A stretch of DNA of 64,000 nt from Chamaecrista fasciculata (GCA_003254925.1 QANZ01022407.1:1-64000), one strand, 5' to 3'. Counted from the stretch's first letter, positions 1 to 11,525 are shown. Notes: generated by a model from the letters alone, not told the origin. Program-made: numbers and translations.

Positions 1-287
1 TCTCCCCCCCTCAACTTAGCTGTTGCTAAGACGCACACACACTCAACGGGGAGCACCTCGTAGGGAAGAGAGTTCCTCCACGAACTCCACCCTGCTCCCC
101 CCTACACTCTTCGTAGCTTTCTGCTCCACCTCTTCGCAGTTTTTTCAACGAACAAGTTTCTGTTTCTTTTGCTCAACCCCCGAGAGACCCTGGTACGGCT
201 CTCCGTGGAGGTCATACTTGTATTCTGTGCTAACCCCTTGTTGTTATCTCTTACTGTGAACTCAAGCAAGCTACGACGTTCTCTTCA

Positions 288-1700
288 ATGGAACCCCATA
301 ACGAGAACCAGCTGCTCCCGAGCCCAGCAGACGCTCCCTCGGGCTCGAGCCATCCGAGAGATCAACAAGCAGGAGACACCATGCACGAGCATGACCCCAG
401 GGTTTCCCCCCGGAGTGTTTCACGACACGTACAGCAGAGCGAGAGAACTCCTACACCGCTGACTTCTCTCGCCGGTTTCCACCAGCATACAGATGAAGAA
501 ACTCATGTAACACCATCTCCGTATACAGCCGAGATACGAGAGATCGTTCAGACAGAACTCAGGGAGGCAAGGGCTGCACACGTAGCCGACATGGCCTCCC
601 TGCGCCGAAATATGGAAGAGTAGTTTGATCAGTTCATGGAGAGGCGTTTCAGTCAGTTGATCAGCTCAAGCTCCAAAGGGAAGCAGATACAAGAAACTCC
701 CGAGCTCCCCCCACCGGAATACTACGCCACTCCCAACACACGCCCTCCCTCCGAAGCCGTGTTGTTGGGGCGAGAAGAGGAACACGTTCTCCCCGGACGA
801 AGTGAACCGGCAGGGGTGAATCAACCCCCGCCTCCCAGACACTGTCAGAATCCACGATGCAGCAGTGGAACGTACCCGCAGAGTTATGGCATCTCCTAGC
901 CAAACATCTGCCATCTGCAGGCCCCTCAGTGACTACGAGCTCCCCGTCGGTTCCTCCAGCAGTGGTGCCGACACCTCCGGCGCCCCCGATGCCCTCTCCC
1001 GGGATATATGCGCCCCACATACAGCAAGACGAGTTGCCAACCGGGTTCAAAATGCCGATGAAGCTGCCCCGGTATGATGGAACTAAGGACCCGGATGACC
1101 ATCTCCGACAGTTCCACGCGTGCATGCAGATCGCTAACCTGTCGGAAGGCAAGAAGTGCAAGTTATTTCCGACCACACTCGTAGGAGAAGGGCTCATTTG
1201 GTTCTCCAAACTCCCGAACGACAGCATACACAGCTTCCGGGATATGGAGAACCTATTCAAGAAGCGGTTTGCCACCAGTGTGGTGTACAAGCAGCCGGCA
1301 TCCGTGTTGGCCGACGTTCATCAGGGAGAGCACGAGTCTCTCCGTGACTTCCTACACCGTTTCAATCAGAAGTGCCTCACAGTCAAAGACCTCGAGGACA
1401 GCGTGGCGGTACACGCCTTCCAAGCGGGCCTCCGCCCCGGACAAACACACAAGGAGCTGGCCTTCATGAACCCCAGCTCGTTGGAGGAACTGTTGTCGAA
1501 GGTCCAGGAGTTCATCATAAAGGAGGACGCCTTCACCTCCCAGAAGAGCAGATTCGCAAACATGAGCTCCAGCAGCAAGTAGCAGCAACAGCAATACCGT
1601 GGCGATCAGCGACGCCGGGACCCCCCCGGCAGGACAGACAGAAGCACCCCCAGCAGGAGAGGGGTAACGACAGACAGCCAATCCCCTCCCGGACACGGTT
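288..1700 (+). pseudogene. gag: Retrotransposon gag polyprotein, broken by stops and frameshifts
   Basis: Gag forms the virus-like particle that packages element RNA. The reading begins at the ATG at 288 and changes frame twice. A TAG at 621-623 interrupts the first segment, after which similar low-complexity sequence continues in the same frame. Near 821-828, in a C run, it moves to the frame containing the core domain (857-1582). That core matches the plant retrotransposon gag family: YDGTKDPDDHL, then a WFSKLPNDSI-type stretch, FKKRF, and a segment starting LRDFLHRFNQ. A TAG at 1580-1582 interrupts a Gln-rich stretch, and a second frame change falls in the C7 run near 1621-1627. Both stops stand where a CAG codon would suit the context. 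Either the copy is decayed or the C-run shifts are assembly errors. Confidence 0.85.
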
Positions 1701-4700
1701 TAACGTCTACACCGTCCTTACCGTCTCACAGTCCCGGATACTAGCAGAATCCCAGGGCCTCGGGATTTTCCCTGTCCTCACCCCGAGGAAATCGCGCCCC
1801 GGTGACAGACCGAAGGATCAGAGCCGATACTGTGAATACCACCGGGACCACGGCCATACCACCGACGAGTGCATCTCGTTAAAAGATGAGATTGAGTCCC
1901 TCATCCAGAACGGGAAACTGGGGAAGTACGTGAGACGGGATAACAAAAGAAGAGATGATGACAGAGAACACCGTGGCGGGGACCAAGGCAGACAACAGAG
2001 GCCCCGTCGTGATGACAGGCCACCGGAAGGAGGATCAGGAGGGAACAACACAGGTTCTCAGATGTTGGGGACCATCAACGTCATCGCCGGCGGAGTGGAC
2101 CGCCGGAGGAGGGGCCCGCAATCGCGGAAGCGGATGAGAAGATACGTCATGAAGTTGGATTACCTCAAGAAGCCCCATGCACCTCAAGGAGAACCAATCA
2201 TATTCACCGACGAGGAGTTGGCGGACGTAGACTCCGAAGAGTGTGACCCAATGGTAATCACAGCCGGGGTAGGAAGGTACAACGTGAAGAGGATCTTGGT
2301 TGACCAGGGATCCTCGGCTGACATTTTATTCTGGGATGCCTTCTCGAGTATGGGTCTCTCCCGAGAGCAACTCTCCTCTTTCAACGAGCACCTGATAGGC
2401 TTTTCCGAGGCCCAGGTCCCCGTGGAGGGGATGATCGAACTGAATCTCACGCTGGGAGAGGACCCGAAGTGTGTATGCATCCCAACCATCTTCGTGGTCG
2501 TCAAAACACCCTCCGCCTACAACGCCATCCTGGGTAGGCCTTCTCTGAATGCTGCCCGAGCCGTAGTGTCCACGGCATACCTATTGATGAAGTTCCCCAC
2601 CCCCCATGGTGTGGGCCAAGTACGGGCAAACCAGGAGGTAGCCAGGCAGTGCTACGCCACCAGCCTGGCCAAGCCCCAGACAAGCCGGGAAGCTCCTCAG
2701 AACCCTCCACCATCCTCCTCAGAGAAGGGAAAGGAGAAAGAACACGCAGTAATGAACTGCGAGATTGTCGATCTACGGGATGAGATCCCACAGAATCATC
2801 CGCAGCCTTCGGATGAAATGGAAGCAGTGGCTTTTCCGGAAGCGCCGGAAAAAACCGTTAACATCTGCGCCACTCTCCCTCCACCAGAGAAAGAAGCACT
2901 GGTCCAATTCCTGTACCGGAACGAGGATATTTTTGCATGGTCAGCATCGGACATGCCAGGGATTGACCCAAACATCATCTGCCACTCCCTTAATGTTGAC
3001 GGAAGACCTGGCGTCTTCCAGAAAAAAAGAAACTTGGGTCAACAGCGCCAGCAGGCAGCAAAAGAAGAAGTAGAGAAACTGCTGGCGGCAGGTTTCATTC
3101 GTGAGACCAAATACCCCACATGGCTATCCAACGTTGTCCTCGTCCAGAAGGCCAACGGAAAATGGCGGATGTGCGTTGACTTCTCCGACCTGAACAAGGC
3201 ATGCCCGAAGGACCCGTACCCGCTCCCCTGCATCGACCGGCTCGTTGACGGAACCAGTGGCCACGCCACACTGAGCTTCCTCGACGCATTCTCCGGATAC
3301 AATCAAATCCGGATGGACCCGCGGGACGTGGAGAAGACTGCCTTCATCACAGACAAGGGAGTCTTCTGCTACAAGGTCATGCCCTTTGGCCTGAAGAACG
3401 CCGGCGCCACCTACCAGCGGATGATGGATCTCTTCTTCCGAGACCACCTCGGAAAGAACATCGAAGTATACATCGACGACATGGTCGTCAAGACGAGAGC
3501 CGGCGGCAACCATCTGGAAGACCTGGAGGAGATCTTCGCAATACTGAGGCAATACCAGATGCGCCTCAACCCTTCAAAGTGCGCTTTTGGCGTATCGGGA
3601 GGAAAGTTCCTCGGGTTCCTCATCTCCCAGCGAGGGATAGAGGTTAACCCGGATCAGTGCAAAGCGATAATGGAGATGTCTCCTCCCAAGAACCCTAAGG
3701 AGGTGCAACGCCTCACCGGCCGGATCGCCGCCATCCATCGCTTCCTCTCCAGGTAGCGCCAATACTGATAACCCCACTTCTCTCCAGGAGTAATTAGTCA
3801 AAGGGGCGTATTCCCCCCCACCCCTCTCCCCGTTTACATTTACTTGCATTTTTGTAATCTCCTACCCGGACATACAAGCTCCGGATGCTGTACTTATGCT
3901 TGCACATCGCGAGCCTTCAACTACATTAATAAAGAATCTCTTCTTGTGCAAATTCTTTGTCTGTTTTACTTATGCAACGAGTACTAACAGAACATCTAAA
4001 ACGAACTAACCAGGTCCGCCGACCGCTGCCTCCCATCCTTCAAAACCCTCAAAGGAGGAAAGAAGTTCGAATGGACGGAGGAATGCGATAGGGCCTTTCT
4101 GGAGCTGAAGCAGTATCTGGCGAAGCCGCCAATACTGACCACTCCCAAGCTGGAGACGCCAGTATATGTATACCTTGCTGCTAACGACCAGGCAGTCAGC
4201 TCCGCGTTAGTCGCCGAGGAGGGAGAAGATCAGAAACCTATTTACTTCTCCAGCAAGGTCCTGACCCCATCGGAATCACGATACCACATGCTGGAAAAGC
4301 TCGCATTCGCTCTACTGGTATCGACGAGGAAGCTTCGGCCCTACTACCAACAGTATCAGATCATCGTCCGGACCGACCGACCCCTACGGCAGGTGATCCA
4401 CCAGCCCGACGTCGCCGGGCGGCTATCTTACTGGGCCATTGAGCTCTCGGAATTCGGACTCATGTTCCAACCCCGCAGAGCCATCAAGGGGCAGGCCTTG
4501 GCGGATTTTGTTGCCGAGATGACCTCGCCGGAGGTGCTCAACAGCACCTGGATAATATACGTGGATGGTGTCTCCTCCAGCAAATCCAAAGGAGCGGGGG
4601 TTATCTTAGAAGCACCAGACGGGATGGTCATTGAGCAGTCCATCGAGATACGCTTCCCAGCCACCAATAACCAGGCAGAGTACGAGGCTCTCCTGGCTGC

Positions 4701-6264
4701 CTTGGAGCTGGCCCTCACGGTCAACGCCCAGGAACTAACTGTCAACAGTGACTCCCAACTAGTGGTCCAGCAGATGAAGGGAGAGTTCGAGGCCAAGGAG
4801 GAAACCATCCTCAAGTACCACGCCAGGGCGCGCCGCCTAGCTGCCAAGTTCCAAAAGGTTGAGTTCCGACACGTCCCCAGGGACCGGAACTCCCGCGCCG
4901 ACAAGTTGGCGAAGCTGGCCAATAAGCCCAGCAAGGCAGGTAGGGACTCTATCATCTGCACCACTCTGGAACAACCCTCCATCAACGAGGAGGAAGTAAA
5001 CCAGATCGATGGAGCATCTACCTGGATGACGCCAATCATGGCATACCTCAGGGATGGTACCCTCCCCGCCGATCGAGCAGAAGCGAGGAACTTGACCAGA
5101 AGAGCTGCACGGTATTTCCTATCCGGCGAAACACTTTACGAAAAGGGATTCTCATCCCCGTCGCTGAAGTGTGTACCCCCGGAGGAGGCTAGCTACATCC
5201 TCCGTGAGCTGCACGGGGGGGTATGTGGCTCCCACCAGGCCCCAGCAGCTCTGAAGAGAAAAACGCTGCAAGCCGGCTTCTATTGGCCAGGAATCATTAA
5301 GGACGCGGATCAACTAGTAAAAAAAAAATGTGATAAATGCCAGCGCCACGGCAACATCATACACACTCCCGCCGAGGATATGCATCCTCTGCAGGCGCCG
5401 TGGCCATTCGACGTATGGGGCGTAGACATCTTGGGGCCATTTCCACAGGCCACCAACCAGCGAAAATTCTTGGTAGTCGCCGTTGACCACTTCACCAAGT
5501 GGGTAGAAGCAGAACCCCTGACATCTATCACCTCGACGGCAATCATTAAATTCGTTATGAAGAACATAATCACTCGATTTGGCATCCCACACACTCTGAT
5601 AACAGACAATGGGCGCCAATTCATTAGCCAACAGTTCCGGGAGTTCTGTGAAAGTTACCACATGAGGCTGAAGACCACATCCGTGGAGCACCCCACCACA
5701 AACGGACAAACGGAACTGGCAAACAGAATCATCCTCAAGGGGTTAAAAAAGCGCTTGGACAGTGCCAAGGGACGATGGGTAGACGAATTGCCCTCGGTTT
5801 TGTGGTCCTACCGTGTCACAAAGCAGACGGCAACCAAGGAAACCCCCTACGCATTGGCCTATGGCTGCGAAGCCATGATCCCCGCCGAGATCGGGGCAAC
5901 CTCAGATAGAGTCCTCTACTACGAGGAGCAGCAGAACCAGGCCCAGCGCCAGGCATCCTTAGATATCTCTGAGGAAATGAGGGAGACAGCGTTGATCCGG
6001 ATGGCTGCATACAAGCAGAAGATAGCGAACTACTTCAACACCAAGGTCAAAAACCGCACATTGCGCGTCGGAGACTTGGTCCTGAGGGAAGTCGCCAACA
6101 ACAGGGTCAACCCCTCGGAAGGCAAACTAGGACCCAACTGGGAGGGTCCATACCGGATATACGAAGCACTCCCAGGAGGGGCCTACCGCCTAGAAACCAT
6201 GGGAGGAAACCATCTTCCAAACCCATGGAATATAGCTAAGCTAAAGAAATATCTGTCTCCGTGA
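1628..6264 (+). CDS. pol: Gag C-terminus and Pol polyprotein (protease, RT, RNase H, aRNase H, integrase) with an intron-like insert
   Basis: Two open segments, about 1628-3752 and 4014-6264, read as one Pol if 3753-4013 is removed. In order: a Cys/His motif CEYHRDHGHTTDEC near 1831-1872; protease with LVDQGSSADIL near 2298-2330, where DQG replaces the usual DTG or DGG; reverse transcriptase with YIDDMVVK near 3468-3491; RNase H including YFSSKVLTP near 4242-4268; the extra archaeal-like RNase H from about 4552 (WIIYVDGVSSSKSKGAG) with DSQLVVQQMKGEFE; an integrase zinc finger ending CDKCQRHG near 5329-5352; the integrase core from VWGVDILGPF near 5413; and a C-terminal GPYRIYEALPGGAYRLE module. 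The stop is at 6262-6264. The second segment has no break over 2.2 kb, so the element may be fairly young. N-terminal continuity with gag is broken. Confidence 0.9.
3753..4013 (+). other. Intron-like insert in pol between RT and RNase H
   Basis: The 261 bases begin GTAGCG and end AACCAG, and contain a perfect TACTAAC branch-point consensus at 3982-3988, about 25 bases before the AG. Read as an intron, the flanks join in frame to the conserved RT/RNase H junction (FLSR then SADRCLPSF). Unspliced, the TAG at 3754-3756 ends the protein directly after RT. Ogre elements of legumes are known to have a spliced intron in pol, but between protease and RT, so this position differs. An unrelated insertion that happens to look like an intron is the alternative. 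Confidence 0.7.
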
Positions 6265-6710
6265 CAGCACTCATGTAACTTTTTTCAAAGTTTAATGAAA
6301 ACCATATTTCTTCTTATTGCTATTATTTCACTTTTTCTCTTTCTATTACGAATGATTAAACGGGCCCTCGGTCCTCTACGCGGGCAGGGAGGGACGCCTC
6401 CCTACGCCTCGGACACTTGAGCTCCAACGCTCTGCAGGTCAGAGTCACCTGCTCCGGCTAGCCACGTCACGAGTAAACTCAAGAAGTAAACAACGTGACT
6501 CACACATAGTAACAAATCGTTACAGTTAATCTTTACGCGCTATAACACAATTAAACAGCAAAAATGGCACCAAACGCCAACGCCAGCGATACATCTCATA
6601 TGAATAAATGTTATGTACAGACTTTCATGTTACACAGCGGAGGGAAAAAGATACAAGAGTCATTACATCAAAAAGGGGGGGGGGGTACAAATGTTTACAT
6701 CAGACAATAG
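6265..6710. other. Untranslated spacer between pol and the antisense gene
   Basis: This stretch separates the pol stop from the stop codon of the antisense gene, so the two coding units face each other tail to tail. It holds no coding reading frame I recognise. A run of G at 6675-6685 is the only polypurine feature. No LTR-like TG...CA ends were seen. Confidence 0.5.
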
Positions 6711-9700
6711 TTACACACCCCCCGGCGTCAGCACAGGCTCGTCAACCAAGTAATCATCCGTTGAGCAGGCAGTCGTCGCGGAGTCTTTCGGAGGGATATC
6801 GCCTCCAGCTTGACCAGATCCGCCCTCCCCATCACCGTCGCCGCCGAACAGGCCTAACCCGGGCCTTTCACCCTGGTGAGAAGGAGAGACGCCCGTAGTA
6901 GTCGGGTGAGCACCCGGAACGTTTACTACCACCCCGAGAAGCATCCTCCCTAGATCCAGCTTACCACTCGAGGACTCCCCTCTCTCCGTTGGATCGGCAG
7001 GACGCTCCGGGCATTTCTCCAAGGGACGGACACGGTCAACGATCACGCCGTTGGCCACCTCCCGCATCGGATGTACTTCCTCCAAACCCCGGGCAGCCTC
7101 CGGATGGAAGTGGACAACTTGCCTCACCCCGTTGATGAATCCTTTCTCGTAGAAGCACTTCCCCTCCCACTGGAGCTGAGCCCTCTCGTTTTCCAGAGTC
7201 TCCTCCAGCCTTGTGGTCATCGCCGCAAGTGACAGGCTGTGAGTCGTTGCCATCCAACCCACGACGGCCTCGTGGTCACGCTTCAGCTCGTTGATGGCAG
7301 CAGAATGCTCCCGACGAAGAGCATCCATCTCCGACACCCAGCGACCCCGCTGGACAGCTAACTCCTCGGCAGCCACCCGCGCAGCTTCTTCCCTCTCGGC
7401 GCGGACTGCCTCAAGACGAGTCTCGAATGACTCCCGCTCGGAGGCCAGAGCACTCTCAGCTGCGCATTTTTCCCCCCGGAGTCTGTCCAATGATGACTCG
7501 TAGCCCCCCACAAGACGTTCGAGCTCTTTGCCATGCTCCTCCGCCTGGGCCCTCAGCAGTTCGTCAACCTTTGACACTGTTGGAGATTGTGCCCTAGGGC
7601 CAATCATTTTATAGATATGTTGAGAACATATCAATTAATTTATGGAGATAAATTAATGGTTATCATATTATTAGCATGTTTACTATGATAACAATCCGTG
7701 ATTAATTATGAGATAATTAATCTAAANGCCTACAATTCCCAACAGACACCCCCACGGCACGGGCATCCTCCAACTGCTTCACCAACTCGCCCTTTTCGGC
7801 GGTAAGCTCCGCCACCTGCCCTTCCAGGAGGACAACCCTCTTCTCAGACTCGGCCAATCGAGCCTTGTGCATTATGTTCTTATCTCGGGTGTCCTCAAAC
7901 TGCCGAAATAACACCGCCATCCGGCGACAAGACTCCAAGCCATACTTGATGGCATCCCCAGCGATGTCTCGAGGAAGCTTCGCCGTCATGGCATCCATAT
8001 GGTCCTTGCCGGCCCGCGTACAGGATGACTCCATGAATAAGAAGGGATTAATGCTGCTACCCAAGATATCCGCCGGCAGCACCCCCCCTCGGAGCCGGCA
8101 CAGGGTATCGCGGATTCAGAATGTCGGTGGACTCCGCCACCACCCCGCTTGACGGCCCCGCATCAGAGCCGTTATTGCCCCCTCCCGGAACAGTTCCCTC
8201 TTCATCGACAAAAGCTCCGCTTCTACGTGGCGAAGCCTCCCCAGCAACTGGAGGGATCACCCCCCCCGGATAAAGTTCTGACCACCCCAGCAGCCGGGCC
8301 CCCCTCATCTGCCTGACTGCTGTTCTCCTCATCCGCCGAGACCCCGCCTTCATGGAACCTGGTGTCCTCACCAATGGCCAGGTCTTCATTTTCTGGTGGC
8401 GGTGTGTTCCCCCCGGCCGCCAAATTTGGGTCCTCGGGCGAGGATGGAGCCTCCTCGGTGGCCAAGTTTTCACCTTCCGATGGCGGGGTACCCCCCCGGC
8501 AGCCAAGTCTTCGTCCTCCGACGAGGATGCAGCCTCCTCGATGGCCGGCAGTGCGTTTGGTGGAGGAACCCCTCCCTCCTCAACTGGTGGAATGTCGGAA
8601 GTCCCACTCCCACCCACTAACTGACTTATAGTCAGCAAATCCTCTTCACCAGAGTCTCCACCAAACGACGATGCACTATCAACTTCTATAACCCCCTCGT
8701 CAGCATCCCCCCCGGCATCGTCAGCGCCCTCCAAGGCAGCCGGACTGTCCGATGATCCCCGCGGAGCGGAGTAATACTGGGAAGGCCCCCGCGGCTTCAG
8801 AGCTGCACTTGGATCTTCCTCTTCATCCTCATCTTCGTACAGGATCAGTTTGGGCCTCTTCACGGGAGGACCCTCCTCCGACGAAGAGCCGCGAGCAATG
8901 GGCCTCGCCATGACAGTAGGGGCAACAATGGAGGCAACAGTCACCCCGCGCTCCAACACCCGAGAGGCACCCCTCCCAAGCGGACTCCCAGTAGAAACAG
9001 TCCTTTCTCTCTTCTTCTTCTTCTTCGGGGGAGAGACATCCCTACCACCCTCCGCAGCCGTAGGGGGCAGGAGGGGCAGACGGAGGGTGGCCTCGGAGGC
9101 AGGTGTCACAAAGCCGCCACAGCAGGATGTGGCCTTGGTGAAGTACTCCAGCCGCCCCCGGAACCCAAGGTGATGCATCACTGAAACAACAAGTCAGACA
9201 CAGAACAATCAGACAAAGTAAACTCAGAAACAGAGAACTAAAGGGAAAACATAGCGTCGTTAACTGACACTTACCCCACGTCCTGTAATCATTTCCGTCT
9301 TGCTTTGCCGCCGTTAATAGCAGCTTGACGGCTCGGTGCTCTTCGGCACTCAAGCTCTCCCTCGTCAACGCCCTCTGACCAACAATGGGCTCCGACCAGG
9401 ACAAGGGGAACCGAGGATAACCCTCGTCATCCAGATACCACGGACGCCGATCAACCGGCTCCCAGGAAACGAAGAAATGGCAATTCACCCATCTCTTCAC
9501 ACTACTAACATTGGCAGACAATACACCGTATCTGCCAGACTTGTTCATGCAATGGAGGCTAACCCACCCCCCATTCTTACTCTCCACCCGGTACGCCCAG
9601 AATAAGACCTTCGCGGTCAGCTCCACTTCCAGCTCCGCCGCCACATTCTGAAGAATGGCGAGAAGCCGCCACGAGTTGGGATGTAGCTGAGCCGGGGAGC

Positions 9701-10280
9701 AATTCATGTAATTCAGGACTTCCATCTCGAAGTCCGAGAAGGGAAACCTTATCCCCACGTTTTGGAGGACATACTCGTTGAACAAAAAGCCCCCTTCGTG
9801 CGCAAAACCATACCTCTCGCTGCCGAAGCCGTCGACGCCTTCCTTGATGTGACAGGCAGCATGCCCCAATCTCCTCATTGGAGTACCCGGAGCAAAGTAT
9901 GTCTCGTTCAAGGTCGCGAGTTCGGCAGGATCCGCAAACTTCGACCTCTCCAAGGAGATTTTGGGATCGATGGGTACGTTGCAGGGCAACCCTTGTGGCG
10001 ACGCCCAGGCCGCTACGCCTCGGGCACGGCACAGAGCCTCGGCGCCGTCAGCCTCCACGTGCGTCAGTTTCGAGTGAATGCTCCACCATAGATCGGGCTC
10101 CATGGTGGGGCCTCCCCAGCCAGCCTTCATATCTTTCCTATCGTTTACCGTGTACCCTCTCTTCACAGCAGTTACCAGGTCGAGGTAACGAGCGACTGGG
10201 ATTCCGTCATCAGGAATCGATGATGAAGCTCCATCTCTCCCCCCTTTGCGAATCGGAATCTTCTTCGAAGGCTTCACCAT
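6711..10280 (-). pseudogene. Antisense gene of the Tat element ('putative gypsy type transposon' domain plus coiled coil), interrupted
   Basis: Read on -, the gene starts at the ATG at 10280. Exon 1 (10280-9275) encodes about 335 residues resembling the plant 'putative gypsy type transposon' family (PF04195), with motifs such as FPFSDFEMEVLNYMNCSPAQ and WRLLAILQNVAAE. A short intron (9274-9181, GTAAGT...TTTCAG) leads to exon 2, which has a Lys-rich patch KKKKKRER, a long acidic and Pro-rich linker, and then a Glu/Ala/Arg-rich stretch very likely to be a coiled coil, ending at 6711. Frame changes fall in C runs near 8484-8490, 8262-8270 and 8082-8088. A Copia-type LTR (7578-7744) splits the coiled coil; without it the frame on both sides is continuous. 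Antisense genes of this kind are known in Tat elements such as Grande; their function is unknown. Confidence 0.75.
7578..7744 (+). mobile_element. Copia-type LTR inserted in the antisense gene, middle hidden by an N
   Basis: The sequence starts TGTTGGAGATTGTGCCCTAG and ends ATTCCCAACA, so it has TG...CA ends with short inverted termini TGTTGG/CCAACA. It is flanked by a perfect 5-bp duplication GACAC (7573-7577 and 7745-7749), the size expected for LTR-retrotransposon integration. A single N at 7727 marks an assembly join. The related copy at 10919-11199 is longer, so part of the LTR, or even a whole element, may be missing here. Confidence 0.85.
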
Positions 10281-10543
10281 TGTCGTTAAGTACAGCTTGC
10301 TCGAGTTTTGGCTCTTGAGTTTTTGCTCTAGAAGAATCGTGGGAACGAAAAATGAGGGAAGAGAGGGTATTCGGAAACCTAAAACTTGGGAAACCGACGT
10401 CAGCAACTTGGGAAACCGTAAAACTTCCTCCACACATTTCTTTTTTCCCAAGCCACGTGTCATCTGAAACTTTCCAGCTTCCGCGGAAAGAAGTCCAGAA
10501 GACTCAGGGTATTCGGAAACCGAAAACACCCCGCGGAAACCGA

Positions 10544-10819
10544 TGGCGCGGACTCCCCCTCGGACCTTTACACCCCTTGGAATCACCCCTCAGAGGCCGA
10601 CGGCGCGGACCCCCTCTCGGACCTTTCGGAGGGACTAGTGATATACCCTCCTCGGAATCACCCCTCGGAGGCCGATGACGCGGACCCCCCCTCGGACCTT
10701 TCGGAGGGACTAGTGATATACACTCCTCGGAGTAGCTCCTCGGAATCACCCCTCGGAGGCCGATGACGCGGACCCCCCCTCGGACCTGTCGGAGGGACTA
10801 GTGATATACACTCCTCGGA
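10544..10819. repeat. Tandem repeats at the 3' side of the Tat element
   Basis: At least three GC-rich units of about 75 to 88 bp follow one another. Each contains AATCACCCCTCGGAGGCCGA, a GCGGACCCCC stretch, CTCGGACCTTTCGGAGGGAC and TAGTGATATACACTCCTCGG. Units start near 10580, 10655 and 10743, and one has an extra 13 bases (AGTAGCTCCTCGG). An N gap truncates the array. Tandem arrays in 3' regions of Tat-lineage elements are known and have been proposed as a source of satellite DNA. Confidence 0.85.
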
Positions 10820-10918
10820 NNNNNNNNNNNNNNNNNNNNNNNNNNNNNNNNNNNNNNNNNNNNNNNNNNNNNNNNNNNNNNNNNNNNNNNNNNNNNNNNN
10901 NNNNNNNNNNNNNNNNNN
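10820..10918. other. Assembly gap (99 N)
   Basis: The run of N follows the tandem repeats and ends inside a Copia-type LTR. The rest of the array, any 3' LTR of the Tat element and the far end of the Copia LTR are all hidden here. Confidence 0.95.
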
Positions 10919-11199
10919 TCGTAACCACCTTACGTAATTGCACCATGACTCTCGTCCCAGCATCTAGTGCGTGCATCTCATGCACCGAGGTCATGCTGGT
11001 CTTAGTTCATTTTTGCTCCCACAAAAATAATCGACCAGGGACAATTTTAGATTAATTATCTCATAATTAATCATGGACGTTATCATAGTAAACATGCAAA
11101 TAATATGACAACACATTAATTTATCTTCCATAAATTAATAATATGTTCACAACATATTTATCAAATAAAATGATTGGCCCTAGGGCACAATCTCCAACA
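10919..11199 (-). mobile_element. Copia-type LTR end, same family as 7578-7744, opposite orientation
   Basis: Read on -, it begins at 11199 with the same TGTTGGAGATTGTGCCCTAG and stays similar through the AT-rich section (TGATTAATTATGAGATAATT). It then continues into sequence absent from the first copy, ending at the gap. This shows that the first copy is shortened at its N. The target duplication cannot be checked because the other end is in the gap. Confidence 0.8.
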
Positions 11200-11525
11200 C
11201 CTATTTCACTTTGGTACCCTGTGGTTTGAAGGCTGACACTTTGGTACCATGTGGTATTCTCCATTAACACTTTGGTGCCCTTTGGAGCTATTTTGTAATT
11301 TTAACCATAACAATTTTTTTAAAAATTACATATTGACCCAATTTTTTTTTTAAAGTTTTCATTTTCAAAAAATTATACATCCCAATTTTTTTAAAGCAGA
11401 TGGCTGATGATGGGATCAATATATAATTTTTGTAAAATTTGTTATGGTTAAAATTACAAAATAGCTCCAAAGGGTACCAAAGTGAAATAGGGTCAAACCA
11501 CAAGGTACCAAAGTGTAATTTACCT
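11200..11525. repeat. Foldback element with GGTACCAAAGTG-type arms
   Basis: The left arm (CACTTTGGTACCCTGTGG, then GTAATTTTAACCATAACA) is inverted in the right arm (GTTATGGTTAAAATTACAAA, then GGTACCAAAGTG). The arms enclose an AT-rich middle. Similar GGTACCAAAGTG pieces occur near 29980-30060 and 52460-52560, so it is a family. The remaining bases to 11778 show no gene. Confidence 0.7.

Larger units (their letters stand above)
1..10819 (+). mobile_element. Ty3/gypsy LTR retrotransposon, Tat-type lineage, partial and decayed
   Basis: Domains in order on + are gag, a CCHC-like Cys/His motif, aspartic protease, reverse transcriptase, RNase H, a second RNase H of the archaeal type, and integrase. 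An antisense gene fills the space between pol and the 3' end. A dual RNase H plus an antisense 3' gene is known from the Tat group of Ty3/gypsy elements such as Grande and RIRE2. The first 287 bases look like the untranslated leader; the 5' LTR lies outside the window. The right end runs into tandem repeats and an N gap, so no LTR pair or target duplication can be shown. The element is far richer in GC than its surroundings. Gag is broken, the second half of pol is open, and a Copia-type LTR has inserted in the antisense gene. Confidence 0.9.

Noticed and set aside
661..1290. Long minus-strand open frame of 209 codons over gag
   Set aside because: It is the shadow of the GC-rich gag coding strand, with no recognisable domain.
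10504..10994. Minus-strand frames rich in Pro, Arg and Gly over the tandem repeats
   Set aside because: They are products of the repeat unit and the N gap, not genes.
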